In this document: positions 43,172-51,761 of the stretch, one piece after another
Layout: the number at the start of each line of letters is the position of its first letter
Numbering within the stretch: position 1 is the stretch's first letter
Assembly: GCF_002001175.1 (NCBI RefSeq)
Contig: NZ_MUNT01000011.1
Location: forward strand, 186,001-250,000
DNA from: Rhodanobacter sp. C03
Lineage (GTDB): Bacteria > Pseudomonadota > Gammaproteobacteria > Xanthomonadales > Rhodanobacteraceae
DNA length: 64,000 nucleotides
Direction: 5' to 3'
Program-made: the position numbers and the translations under genes
Notes under the pieces: model-generated
The model's input: the letters and a program-made list of their open reading frames with translations, nothing else
Databases searched by the model: none
What the model was told of the DNA's origin: nothing

Positions 43172-43342
43172 TCAGAGCAGGTGGATCACGCCGATCACGG
43201 CCAGCAGCGCCAGCAGGAACAGGATCACGAAGCACGCGAACAGCACCTTGGCGATGGTTGCGGTGGCGCCGGAGACTCCACCGAAACCGAGCCAGCCGCT
43301 GACCAGCGAGACGATGGCGAAAATGATGGCCCACTTGATCAT
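43172..43342 (-). CDS. DUF1328 family small membrane protein
   Basis: A 56-residue protein with two closely spaced hydrophobic helices (MIKWAIIFAIVSLVSGWLG and AKVLFACFVILFLLALLAVI) and a GGVSGATATI loop. This is the DUF1328 (YtjA-like) family. The ATG at 43342 has AGGAGA upstream; the longer open frame to 43471 is not supported. Function unknown; relatives are often stress-induced. It is a single gene between the S41 peptidase and the next small protein. Confidence 0.85.
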   Translation of the reverse strand: MIKWAIIFAIVSLVSGWLGFGGVSGATATIAKVLFACFVILFLLALLAVIGVIHLL

Positions 43343-43503
43343 GTGTTTCTCCTGCGGCGATGAGCGGCCGCGCGGAAGAGGAGATGCCCGGCGAGCCAAG
43401 TGCGCTTTTGTAACGGGCCGGATGTGAAAGCAATGCATCGCCGGCTTGCCGCCGGTGGTAACCACCGGCAAGCTGCGCAGTCAGGCAGACAGGAACGGCA
43501 AAC

Positions 43504-43803
43504 ATGGTGATCACCGCGGTGATAGTGCACAAACAGCAGGCGATCGTGCGCACGTTCGAGCAGGCCGCCGCGACCACGGTGGCAACGGCGCGTACGGCGG
43601 AACAGTTGGGGCTTAAGCCCGGCATGCCCTGGCACCAACTGGTAAGCCATGCGGTGCTGCGTTGTCCCGGAGAGGGGCGCTATTTCCTGGATCTGGCGAA
43701 TTGGCAGCGGCTGCGCCAGCGCCGCCGGCGCATCGCGCTGACAATCATCGCCGGGCTGCTGGTGGTGCTCGCGGTGATCTTGCTGGCGACACGCGCCGGC
43801 TGA
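43504..43803 (+). CDS. hypothetical small membrane protein
   Basis: A 99-residue protein with one C-terminal membrane helix (IALTIIAGLLVVLAVILLAT), preceded by a basic stretch RQRRRR. The N-terminal half (about 1-70) is predicted soluble, facing the cytoplasm if the positive-inside rule holds. AGGAA lies eight bases before the ATG, supporting it as a real gene. No known domain is visible. It ends four bases before the stop of yqeY on the other strand. Confidence 0.6.
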   Translation: MVITAVIVHKQQAIVRTFEQAAATTVATARTAEQLGLKPGMPWHQLVSHAVLRCPGEGRYFLDLANWQRLRQRRRRIALTIIAGLLVVLAVILLATRAG

Positions 43804-43807
43804 AGCC

Positions 43808-44254
43808 TCAGCCGGCCAGCCGTGCCTTGATCTTGCCGGACACCACAGCCATGTCGGCGCGGCCGGCGGCCTTTTCCTTCACTGCAGCCACCACCTTGCC
43901 CATGTCGCGGGCGGTGCTGGCGTCGGTGTCGCTGATTGCGGCAGTGATCAGGGCGTCGATCTCCGCCTCGTTCAGCTTGCTCGGCAGGTAGGTTTCGATC
44001 ACCACCATCTCGGCGCGCTCGATCGCGGACAGATCCTCGCGCTTGGCGGCGTCGAACTGGCTGACCGAATCGCGCCGCTGCTTGAGCATCTTTTCCAGCG
44101 TGGCAAGGATCTGCACGTCATCCAGCTCGATCCGCTCGTCCACTTCACGCTGCTTGATCGCCGCCAGCATCAGCCGTATCACGCCCAGCCGGTGCTTTTC
44201 GCCACTGCGCATGGCGTTCTTCATGTCTTCGGTAAGCTGATGCCTGAGTGTCAT
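43808..44254 (-). CDS. yqeY: GatB/YqeY domain protein
   Basis: A 148-residue protein of the YqeY family, a stand-alone version of the C-terminal domain of GatB. Blocks DMKNAMRSGEKHRLGVIRLM at the N-terminus, RAEMVVIETYLPSKLNEAEI in the middle and MGKVVAAVKEKAAGRADMAV toward the C-terminus are highly typical. Its role is not settled; a link to tRNA aminoacylation or amidation is suspected from homology. It lies 195 bases downstream of rpsU, after a terminator hairpin, so it may rely on its own promoter or on read-through. Confidence 0.92.
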   Translation of the reverse strand: MTLRHQLTEDMKNAMRSGEKHRLGVIRLMLAAIKQREVDERIELDDVQILATLEKMLKQRRDSVSQFDAAKREDLSAIERAEMVVIETYLPSKLNEAEIDALITAAISDTDASTARDMGKVVAAVKEKAAGRADMAVVSGKIKARLAG

Positions 44255-44292
44255 GGCGGAGCCTCGGGAGATAGGGGGAAATCCATTCTACG

Positions 44293-44333
44293 GAAACGAC
44301 AAAGCCGGCGTTGTCTTTAGGGACAACACCGGC
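44293..44333 (-). terminator. Rho-independent terminator after rpsU
   Basis: On the minus strand a 12-bp stem (44322-44333 with 44304-44315; one G-U pair) encloses a six-base loop, followed by TTTGTCGTTT. It lies 117 bases downstream of rpsU and upstream of yqeY. It is the best terminator in the window. Confidence 0.8.
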
Positions 44334-44449
44334 CAGTTCGAATCCGAGAGCTTGCGGTGGCTGCGAGAACCCGCGCCGACCGTGTTTCCTGTTATGCGCA
44401 GTGCCGGGGCACCGCATGATCCATCGACGGGCGATGGATCGGGGGAAAC

Positions 44450-44665
44450 TCAGTACAGACGGACTTTGCGCGAGACGTCACGCGACAGACGACGCAGGTG
44501 ACGCTTCACCGCGGCAGCGCGCTTGCGCTTGCGCTCCTGGGTCGGCTTCTCATAGAACTCACGCTTGCGCGTTTCAGCCAGGACGCCGGCCTTCTCGCAG
44601 GTACGCTTGAAACGACGCAGTGCAATCTCGAACGGCTCGTTCTCGCGAACTTTTACGTTGGGCAT
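44450..44665 (-). CDS. rpsU: 30S ribosomal protein S21
   Basis: A 71-residue ribosomal protein. The start [20 protein letters not shown], the [20 protein letters not shown] core and the strongly basic tail are typical S21. S21 assists early translation initiation on the 30S subunit. It has its own strong promoter (TTGAAA-18-TATAAT) on the minus strand and a terminator after it, so it appears mainly monocistronic. tsaD lies divergent on the other strand, as in most gammaproteobacteria. Confidence 0.96.
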   Translation of the reverse strand: MPNVKVRENEPFEIALRRFKRTCEKAGVLAETRKREFYEKPTQERKRKRAAAVKRHLRRLSRDVSRKVRLY

Positions 44666-44725
44666 GGAAACTCCGAGTGGTAATCTGCCCGCATGTACGG
44701 GACTGTCAAATAGGGCGAGCCGCGA

Positions 44726-44755
44726 ATTATACCGTGGATATCACAGAATTTTCAA
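44726..44755 (-). promoter_or_regulatory. sigma70 promoter of rpsU
   Basis: On the minus strand TTGAAA (44750-44755) and a perfect TATAAT (44726-44731) are 18 bases apart. Transcription would start near 44719, about 54 bases before the rpsU ATG. The box overlaps the 5' region of the divergent tsaD gene. Confidence 0.75.
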
Positions 44756-44757
44756 AG

Positions 44758-45807
44758 GTGGCGAACAAGTCGGTAACCGGCCCGGTGCTGGGCATCGAGA
44801 CTTCGTGCGATGAAACCGGGGTAGCCCTGCTGCGCTGGGAGCCGGATGCGCCGGGCCGTGGGCTGCTGGCGCACACCTTATATAGCCAGATCAAGCTGCA
44901 CGCCGACTACGGCGGGGTGGTGCCGGAACTGGCCAGCCGCGACCACGTACGCAAGCTGCTGCCGCTGATCCGCGAGGCGCTGGCCGAGGCCGGCCTGACC
45001 GTGCAGGACCTGGCCGGGGTGGCCTATACCGCCGGTCCCGGCCTGGTCGGTGCCTTGTTGGTGGGTGCTTCGGCCGGGCGCGCGCTGGCCTGGGCGCTGG
45101 GTGTCCCGGCGATCGGGGTGCACCACATGGAGGGTCACTTGCTGGCGCCGCTGCTGGAGGAAAACCCGCCGGAGCCGCCGTTTGTGGCGCTGTTGGTGTC
45201 CGGCGGCCATTCCATGCTGGTCGAGGTCAAGGCGATCGGCCAGTACACCATCCTCGGCGATACGCTGGATGATGCCGCCGGCGAGGCGTTCGACAAGACC
45301 GCCAAGCTGATGGGATTGCCGTATCCCGGCGGCCCGGCGCTGGCCAAATTGGCCGAACAGGGTCGGCTCGGGGCGTTCCGCTTCTCGCGTCCGATGACTG
45401 ACCGGCCGGGACTGGATTTCAGCTTCTCCGGCCTGAAGACCCAAGTGCTGCTGGCCTGGCAAAAATCGGATAAAAGCGATCAGACCCGTGCCGACATCGC
45501 CCGCGCGTTCGAGGAAGCGATCGTCGACACGCTGATCATCAAATGCAGACGCGCCCTGCAGGCCAGTGGTGCGCACCGGCTGGTGATTGCCGGCGGCGTC
45601 GGCGCCAACCGAAGGCTGCGCAGCGAACTGGCTGCGGCCGGTGCGAAGGATGGTTTTCAGGTGTATTTCCCGCGGTTCGACTTCTGCACCGACAACGGCG
45701 CGATGATCGCCTTGGCCGGCGCGATCCGGCTGGCCAGCGGCCAGCACCAGGACGCCTCGGTGCAGGTTTATCCGCGCTGGGACCTGCAGAGCCTGCCGGC
45801 GGCATAA
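44758..45807 (+). CDS. tsaD: tRNA N6-adenosine threonylcarbamoyltransferase TsaD
   Basis: A 349-residue enzyme of the Kae1/TsaD family that adds threonylcarbamoyl to A37 of ANN-decoding tRNAs. The opening [16 protein letters not shown], the metal-binding [25 protein letters not shown], the ATP-site block [19 protein letters not shown] and [13 protein letters not shown] are all standard. The 5' end is uncertain: GTG at 44758, 44734 or 44785 could be used, and no clear ribosome-binding site distinguishes them. I chose 44758; the longer frame to 44620 runs into rpsU. It is divergent from rpsU. Confidence 0.93.
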   Translation: MANKSVTGPVLGIETSCDETGVALLRWEPDAPGRGLLAHTLYSQIKLHADYGGVVPELASRDHVRKLLPLIREALAEAGLTVQDLAGVAYTAGPGLVGALLVGASAGRALAWALGVPAIGVHHMEGHLLAPLLEENPPEPPFVALLVSGGHSMLVEVKAIGQYTILGDTLDDAAGEAFDKTAKLMGLPYPGGPALAKLAEQGRLGAFRFSRPMTDRPGLDFSFSGLKTQVLLAWQKSDKSDQTRADIARAFEEAIVDTLIIKCRRALQASGAHRLVIAGGVGANRRLRSELAAAGAKDGFQVYFPRFDFCTDNGAMIALAGAIRLASGQHQDASVQVYPRWDLQSLPAA

Positions 45808-45823
45808 GGCCACCGGGTCACAC

Positions 45824-46543
45824 TCACCACTGCGTGCGGCCGGGCAACAGTCCTTTCAGCTCCGCTTCGGTGAGATTGCGCCACTGGCCGACCTTCAGGT
45901 GGGCGAGCTTCACGTTGACGATGCGCACGCGGCGCAGCTGGGTCACGCGATAGCCGAACGCGGCGGCCATCAGGCGGATCTGCCGGTTCAGGCCCTGGGT
46001 CAGCACGATCGAGAAGCCGAACTTGGCGATGCGGCGTACTCGGCACGGCTGGGTCATCTGGCCGTGGATGCGCACGCCCTTGGCCATGCCGGCGAGGAAT
46101 TCGTCGGTGACGGACTTGTTCACCGCGACCAGGTATTCCTTCTCGTGGTGGTTCTCCGAGCGCAGGATCTCGTTGACGATATCGCCGTTGCTGGTCAGCA
46201 GGATCAGCCCTTCCGAATCCTTGTCCAGCCTCCCGATCGGGAAGATCCGCTGCGGATGGTCGACGAAGTCCACGATATTGCCGTCGACGCCGTGATCGGT
46301 GGTGCAGGTGATGCCGACCGGCTTGTTCAGCGCGATATACACCGCCTTCTTCGCCGCCGGTGTGGCAGCGAGGATGCGTGCACGCACGATCTCGCCATCG
46401 ACGCGCACTTCATCGCCTTCCAGCGCCTTGGCGCCGGTCGAGACCACCTCACCGTTGATGGTGACGCGGCCGGCGAGCAACAGCTCATCCGCCTCGCGGC
46501 GCGAGCACAGGCCGGCTTCGCTGATGTATTTGTTGACGCGCAT
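45824..46543 (-). CDS. RluF-like 23S rRNA pseudouridine synthase
   Basis: A 239-residue RsuA/RluB/RluF family enzyme. An N-terminal S4 RNA-binding domain (RVNKYISEAGLCSRREADEL) is followed by the catalytic domain with IFPIGRLDKDSEGLILLTSN, which holds the catalytic Asp. The segment LNKPVGITCTTDHGVDGNIV and the QGLNRQIRLMAAAFGYRV block resemble RluF, which modifies U2604 in E. coli. It is shorter than E. coli RluF because the C-terminal extension is absent. It converges on tsaD with a 16-base gap. Specific target base is inferred from similarity only. Confidence 0.88.
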   Translation of the reverse strand: MRVNKYISEAGLCSRREADELLLAGRVTINGEVVSTGAKALEGDEVRVDGEIVRARILAATPAAKKAVYIALNKPVGITCTTDHGVDGNIVDFVDHPQRIFPIGRLDKDSEGLILLTSNGDIVNEILRSENHHEKEYLVAVNKSVTDEFLAGMAKGVRIHGQMTQPCRVRRIAKFGFSIVLTQGLNRQIRLMAAAFGYRVTQLRRVRIVNVKLAHLKVGQWRNLTEAELKGLLPGRTQW

Positions 46544-46546
46544 GCG

Positions 46547-47322
46547 TTACGAACGCAGCCCGACGCCGCGCTTCAGCAACTGCAGCGCCACGATCGACAG
46601 CCCGACCACGAAGCCCAGCATCACCACGAACGCGACGCCCACATCCACGTCACTGATGCCGAGCACACCGAAGCGGAATGCATTGACCATGTACAGGATC
46701 GGATTGGCGTGCGAGATCGCCTGCCACGGCTCGCTGAGCATCTTCACCGAGTAGAACACGCCGCCCAGATAGGTCAGCGGGGTCAGGATGAAGGTCGGTA
46801 CCAGCGCGATGTCGTCGAACTTCTTCGCGTACACCGCATTGACGAAGCCGGCCAGCGAGAAAATCGTGGCGCCGAGCAGCACCGACAGGAAGGTGATGAA
46901 AGGGTGTGCCACATGCAGCGAAGTGAACAGCAACGCGATGCCCAGCACCATCGCGCCGACCACCAGTCCACGCGCCACCGCGCCGGTGACATAGCCGAGC
47001 AGGATCACCCAGTTCGGCATTGGCGACACCAGCATCTCTTCCACCGCGCGGCTGAACTTGGCGCCGAAGAACGAGCTGGAAATATTCGCGTAGCAGTTGT
47101 TGATCACGCTCATCATGACCAGGCCGGGCACGATGTACTGCATGTAGCTGAAGCCGCCCTGGATCGTGCCGATGCGGCTGCCGATCAGTTTGCCGAAGAT
47201 CACGAAGTACAGCGTCATGGTGATCGCCGGCGGGATCAGCGTCTGCGTCCAGATCCGCACGATGCGCACGATCTCGCGACGAACGATGGTGTTGAGGGCG
47301 ACCAGGTTGGCGGCGGTATTGC

Positions 47323-47326
<4 letters not shown>
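46547..47326 (-). CDS. ABC-2 type exporter permease
   Basis: A 259-residue inner membrane permease of the ABC-2 family (YadH/drug-export-like). Six hydrophobic helices are seen, with the FSYMQYIVPGLVMMSVINNC block after helix 1-2, the EEMLVSPMPNWVILLGYVTG amphipathic segment and VFYSVKMLSEPWQAISHANP near the last loop. The stop lies three bases before the start of the RluF-like gene on the same strand. Its start overlaps the stop of the ATPase gene by four bases. Together they form a complete two-gene exporter of unknown substrate. Confidence 0.88.
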
Positions 47327-48267
<941 letters not shown>

Positions 48268-48358
48268 GGATGGCGCCGGGTGAGGGAAAGCCGAGGAAAA
48301 CCAGCTGCATGGGCAGGTCTGGCACCGGCAAAACAGGTACTCGAGCGTGCCTTGCAGC

Positions 48359-48388
48359 TTGGTCGGTGGCTCGCAGCCACCTATTATA
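48359..48388. promoter_or_regulatory. overlapping divergent promoters (ABC exporter / reductase)
   Basis: On the plus strand TTGGTC (48359-48364) and TATTAT (48382-48387) are 17 bases apart, ahead of the reductase. On the minus strand a perfect TATAAT (48383-48388) faces the ABC genes, with a weak -35. The two -10 boxes share bases. A small GTGGCT/AGCCAC hairpin lies inside the spacer. Confidence 0.5.
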
Positions 48389-48448
48389 GCGGGCTTGATG
48401 CCACCGCCCGGTCCCTGCCGGTGCACTCACTGTCCCGGAATCCGTTAC

Positions 48449-49195
48449 ATGGCCGACCACTTCCAGCTCCGCCTCGTCGACAGCCGCATGCTTGTCCCCA
48501 CGGTGCGCCACCTCGTGTTCGAGCGCGCCGACGGCCAGCCGCTGGCTTTCGTCCCGGGCCAGTTCCTGCAGGTGCACTTTCACTACGACGACGGTACCGC
48601 GACCAAACGCAGCTACTCGGTGGCCACCGTAGGCGATGGCAGTTCACCGGTGCAACGCATCGAGATCGCGGTGAGCTATGTCGAAGGTGGCGCGGCCACC
48701 AAATTGCTGGGCGAGCTCGAAAACGGGGGCGTCATCGACGCCAGCGGCCCGTACGGCCGATTCTGCCTGCAGGACGCCGACAGCCATCCGCGCTACCTGC
48801 TGCTCGCCACCGGCACCGGCGTCACGCCGTACCGCGCGATGCTGCCGCAGATCGAGAAACTGCTGGCGAAAGGTGGTCGTGAAGTAGTGCTGCTGTACGG
48901 CGCACGCACCGAAGCCGAGCTGCTCTACGGCGAAGAATTCGAGGCGTTCGCGCAGCAACATCCCGGCTTCATCTTCCACGGCTGCCTCAGCCGCCAACCG
49001 CGCGCCACGCCGCGCAGCACCGACCGCAGCGGCCACGTGCAGAACGTGCTCGCCGAACTCGGTCCCAGTGCCGAGCGCGACATCGCTTACCTGTGCGGGA
49101 ACCCGAACATGGTCGATGCAGCGTTTACGGTGTTGAAGGAATTTGGCCTGCCAGTGCCACAGATCCGGCGCGAGAAGTACATCAGCTCGCGTTGA
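48449..49195 (+). CDS. ferredoxin--NADP reductase family oxidoreductase
   Basis: A 248-residue FAD/NAD(P) oxidoreductase. The FAD-binding motif is TKRSYSVATVGDG (R-x-Y-S), followed by EIAVSYVEGGAATKLLGEL. The NAD(P) site includes YLLLATGTGVTPYRAMLPQI and LLYGARTEAELLYGEEF. The YLCGNPNMVDAAFTVLKEFG block is at the C-terminus, ending in an aromatic-containing KYISSR tail. There is no iron-sulfur domain, so it needs a separate ferredoxin or flavodoxin partner. The ATG at 48449 has GGAA upstream; the frame to 48347 is not supported. Confidence 0.87.
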   Translation: MADHFQLRLVDSRMLVPTVRHLVFERADGQPLAFVPGQFLQVHFHYDDGTATKRSYSVATVGDGSSPVQRIEIAVSYVEGGAATKLLGELENGGVIDASGPYGRFCLQDADSHPRYLLLATGTGVTPYRAMLPQIEKLLAKGGREVVLLYGARTEAELLYGEEFEAFAQQHPGFIFHGCLSRQPRATPRSTDRSGHVQNVLAELGPSAERDIAYLCGNPNMVDAAFTVLKEFGLPVPQIRREKYISSR

Positions 49196-49299
49196 TGTGA
49201 GGTACGCGTGGGTGTGCTCGCCACGGGCGGAATAGCGAGCTTGTCGTAGGCCAATGGGCCGCATGAAGACGATCGCGTGCGTTGACAAGCAAGGTATGC

Positions 49300-49503
49300 A
49301 ATCGCCTGAACAAGAAGCGCGCCTGCTCCGTAGTTCTCGACCAACCGAGCAATCAGCGACTTTTCCTTGTCGCTCAACGTAGGTGGCTCGATATAGCGCG
49401 AGTTCCGTTCTTATAAAGCCAGCGCTTCCTCTTCGTCGACGACATCATCGTCGCGCCGATTCCATGTGATTCGATACAACTGAGGATGGTCGGCCAGCCG
49501 CAC
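49300..49503 (-). pseudogene. small conserved-type protein with internal stop, decayed
   Basis: One minus-strand frame reads VRLADHPQLYRITWNRRDDD then VVDEEEALAL, a TAA stop (49411-49413), and continues in the same frame as ERNSRYIEPPTLSDKEKSL and IARLVENYGAGALLV. Intact relatives have tyrosine at the stop position, as I recall them, so one base change would restore it. Codon usage remains coding on both sides of the stop. I cannot name the function of the family. It overlaps the frameshifted tail of the regulator remnant. Confidence 0.5.
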
Positions 49504-49805
49504 GCCCTGCGTGCGAGGGGACGCGCGAGGTACACATGCCTTGGGCTGGGTGTCTTGCTGGGTGTTTCCGTTTGAGGGGCCGGGAGCAGGGTTTGCCGGC
49601 CATCCAGTCGGTCGAGTTGGCGCAACAGACGAATCAGATTCGCCACCGTGGCTTGCCCGAGTGACTGCCGCCGCCGCACGGTCGGCGGCGATACCTCGGC
49701 TGTCCTGGCCAACGCCTCTTGCGACATGCCTCGCTCAAGCCGGACCGCCTTGAGGCAATGGCCAATATCGACAAGCACTTGGGCGTCAGCGAAGCCTTTC
49801 CGCAT
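49374..49805 (-). pseudogene. XRE-type regulator remnant with frameshifted tail
   Basis: The first 75 or so residues have a helix-turn-helix plan (CLKAVRLERGMSQEALARTA, then ATVANLIRLLRQLDRLDG). Family members have a turn plus 'RLESG' here, but this copy reads RRRQSLGQ. After LLPAPQ the frame turns into arginine/proline/serine-rich sequence without family character. Coding sequence resumes in another frame (the decayed small protein), so the tail is probably out of frame. The region lies beside the ferredoxin reductase gene. Confidence 0.4.
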
Positions 49806-50446
49806 GGAAAGGCGCTCCCAGCCCGATCGCAGGCGACCGATCACACCTTATATGGCGTGGCATGTCTGCTTTTCCGGCCATCGCGTGGCTGGAGTTGGAT
49901 CGGACAGGCCGGATCGTGAATCGACGCCAGATCGCCTTGGCTTTCGCCAGTGGTGCAAGACAGATGACACGGCCAAGGCAGCTTGGACCTGTCCTTCGTC
50001 CTGTGGCAGCGGGCACAGATTCCTGGGTTGAAGCACCTACCCTGTCAGGGTCTCGTGTTTGATGGTGTGCAGGTCAGCCGGCCAAGTCCACGTAATGAGC
50101 GCAATCCCATCCCTGGCCGAAGCCAAGGCAAATCCGTCAAGGCATTCCTCAGCCTGTGGGCCGGTGCTCGATCTCGTCGGGCTAACACATGTCAGTCTGA
50201 TAGTCACCTGTGGGAAGTATGTAATTTTGCCGACACAATGTGACGTAGTATGCAAATGTGCTTGCCTAATTTGGTCACTCGAGCCTGATACACCGCGGCA
50301 GGCTTTCGTTGTCGGGGGTTTTCAATCCTGTCGTCCGTAACTGTCCATCGCTTGGCATGGAAGCTGCTTAACGCCCTGTAATCAAGAATTTCCAAGGGTT
50401 CCGCTCCCATAACCACGCCGCCATGACTATTGACGCAATCTCCACC
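49806..50446. other. gene-poor stretch with possible fimbrial promoter
   Basis: No ORF with coding character was found in this 641-base stretch. Short frames on both strands have no family resemblance. A weak promoter-like pair TTGCCG (50227-50232) and TATGCA (50249-50254), with 16 bases between, could serve the fimbrial operon with a leader of about 185 bases. Base composition near 50200-50300 is AT-richer than the rest of the window. I see no terminal repeats of an insertion sequence. Confidence 0.4.
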
Positions 50447-51001
50447 ATGAAAGTGAAAACCGCCCGTCGGCATATCGCTGCGGTGTGCGTCATGGCGAGC
50501 TTTCTCTGCGCGTCGTTCTTGCAGGGTGCATTTGCAGGGAGCGTGAGCGGGACTCTGGACGTGCGGCTGCAGTTGACGCCGAGTTGTGATTTCGCGATCG
50601 GCAATATCGATGATGGCTTGCTGGATTTCGGCCGTGCGGCTGGTGGCGGGCAGTTACCGGTTGACGGCATGTCCGACTCGAGAAAAAGCGCCGCGTCCTT
50701 GAGTATCGCTTGTTCCAGCTCCTACACGGGCGCGAATGCGCCGGTTCTGACCGTCAACAATGGCCTGCATGCCATAGGTTCACAGCGCTACCTGATGGGG
50801 CCAGGTAGCGAGCGGATTGCCTATGACCTGTATGCCGATCCCGCGCATCGCGTGCAGTTGGATGCCATTGCACCACTGCAGCTTGTGATACCGAATGCCG
50901 GAGTGACGACGGTTATACCCATCTATGGACGGATCCCCCGCATCGGAAATCCCGTCGCGGGGCATTACTCCGATGTTGTTTGGCTAACCCTGTCCTATTG
51001 A
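50447..51001 (+). CDS. fimbrial subunit, spore coat U (SCPU) domain
   Basis: A 184-residue exported protein. A signal peptide (HIAAVCVMASFLCASFLQGAFA) precedes an SCPU domain of the archaic Csu-type pili. The domain has the typical first Cys after a strand (LTPSCDFAIGN) and a second in SIACSSSYTG; it ends in a G-x-YSDVVWLTLSY strand, the usual C-terminal block. An upstream in-frame ATG at 50423 is an alternative start; neither has a strong ribosome-binding site. It is the first gene of the chaperone-usher operon, 19 bases before the chaperone gene. It is likely a minor or basal subunit. Confidence 0.82.
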   Translation: MKVKTARRHIAAVCVMASFLCASFLQGAFAGSVSGTLDVRLQLTPSCDFAIGNIDDGLLDFGRAAGGGQLPVDGMSDSRKSAASLSIACSSSYTGANAPVLTVNNGLHAIGSQRYLMGPGSERIAYDLYADPAHRVQLDAIAPLQLVIPNAGVTTVIPIYGRIPRIGNPVAGHYSDVVWLTLSY

Positions 51002-51020
51002 CCGAGTCGGAATACTGATC

Positions 51021-51761
51021 ATGAAGAAATCCATGCCGCTGCTGGCACTCGTACTGGGACTGCTGGGTGCTTTGGCGCAACAGGCTGAGGCCGCTTCATT
51101 GCGGATCTCGCCCATTGGCATCGACATGTCAGCCGCCGAACGTGCATCTTCGATGACACTGGTGAACACGGGCACGGACCCGGTCAACTTGCAACTGCGC
51201 ATTTTCAAGTGGAGTCAGGTAAACGGCGAGGAAGTGCTGGTGCCTGCCACGGACATGCTGGTCAGCCCGCCTGCTGCGACCATTCCTGCAGGCGTGTCGT
51301 ATACGGTGCGGATTGCCCGGCAGTCAGTCACCTCTGTTCAGAATGAACTTAGCTATCGTGTTTTCATCGACGAGCTGCCCAAGCCGGTCGATCCCCGCAC
51401 GCTGGGCCAGGGCGTTTCCATGGTGTTGCGCACTTCTCTGCCGGTATTCGTGGTCGACCCCAAGGCATTCGCCAAGCTCTCTTGGAAGGTTTGGCAGGAC
51501 GGCAGCGGCCTGCATGCCGAAGCCACCAACAGCGGACAACGTCATGCCAAGATCATCGGCTTGGCCGTGCAGCCTGAGGGCGGCTCTCCGCTGGTCTTTG
51601 GGAATGGGCTGAACGGCTATGTGCTGACCGGCGCGCATAAACGCTTCGATCTGAAAATGGATCCAAAGGCCAAGCCACTGGTTCCTGGAATGGTCGTGAA
51701 GCTCACCGCGCACGATGGTAGCGAAGCGATCCAGGAAAGCTTGCATGTCGAGAACCACTAA
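51021..51761 (+). CDS. periplasmic fimbrial chaperone (PapD-like, archaic)
   Basis: A 246-residue chaperone with signal peptide (LLALVLGLLGALAQQAEA), then an immunoglobulin-like domain starting SLRISPIGIDMSAAERASSM. The FGL/FGS-type strand is replaced by SYTVRIARQSVTSVQNELSY, followed by YRVFIDELP, which is the archaic-type signature after strand F1. Domain 2 follows from about residue 150. It binds pilus subunits by donor-strand complementation and delivers them to the usher. Its end overlaps the usher start by 17 bases in another frame. No catalytic role is expected. Confidence 0.87.
   Translation: MKKSMPLLALVLGLLGALAQQAEAASLRISPIGIDMSAAERASSMTLVNTGTDPVNLQLRIFKWSQVNGEEVLVPATDMLVSPPAATIPAGVSYTVRIARQSVTSVQNELSYRVFIDELPKPVDPRTLGQGVSMVLRTSLPVFVVDPKAFAKLSWKVWQDGSGLHAEATNSGQRHAKIIGLAVQPEGGSPLVFGNGLNGYVLTGAHKRFDLKMDPKAKPLVPGMVVKLTAHDGSEAIQESLHVENH

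Noticed and set aside
49806..50446. Insertion sequence or prophage remnant before the fimbrial operon
   Set aside because: No transposase or integrase similarity and no terminal inverted or direct repeats were found.
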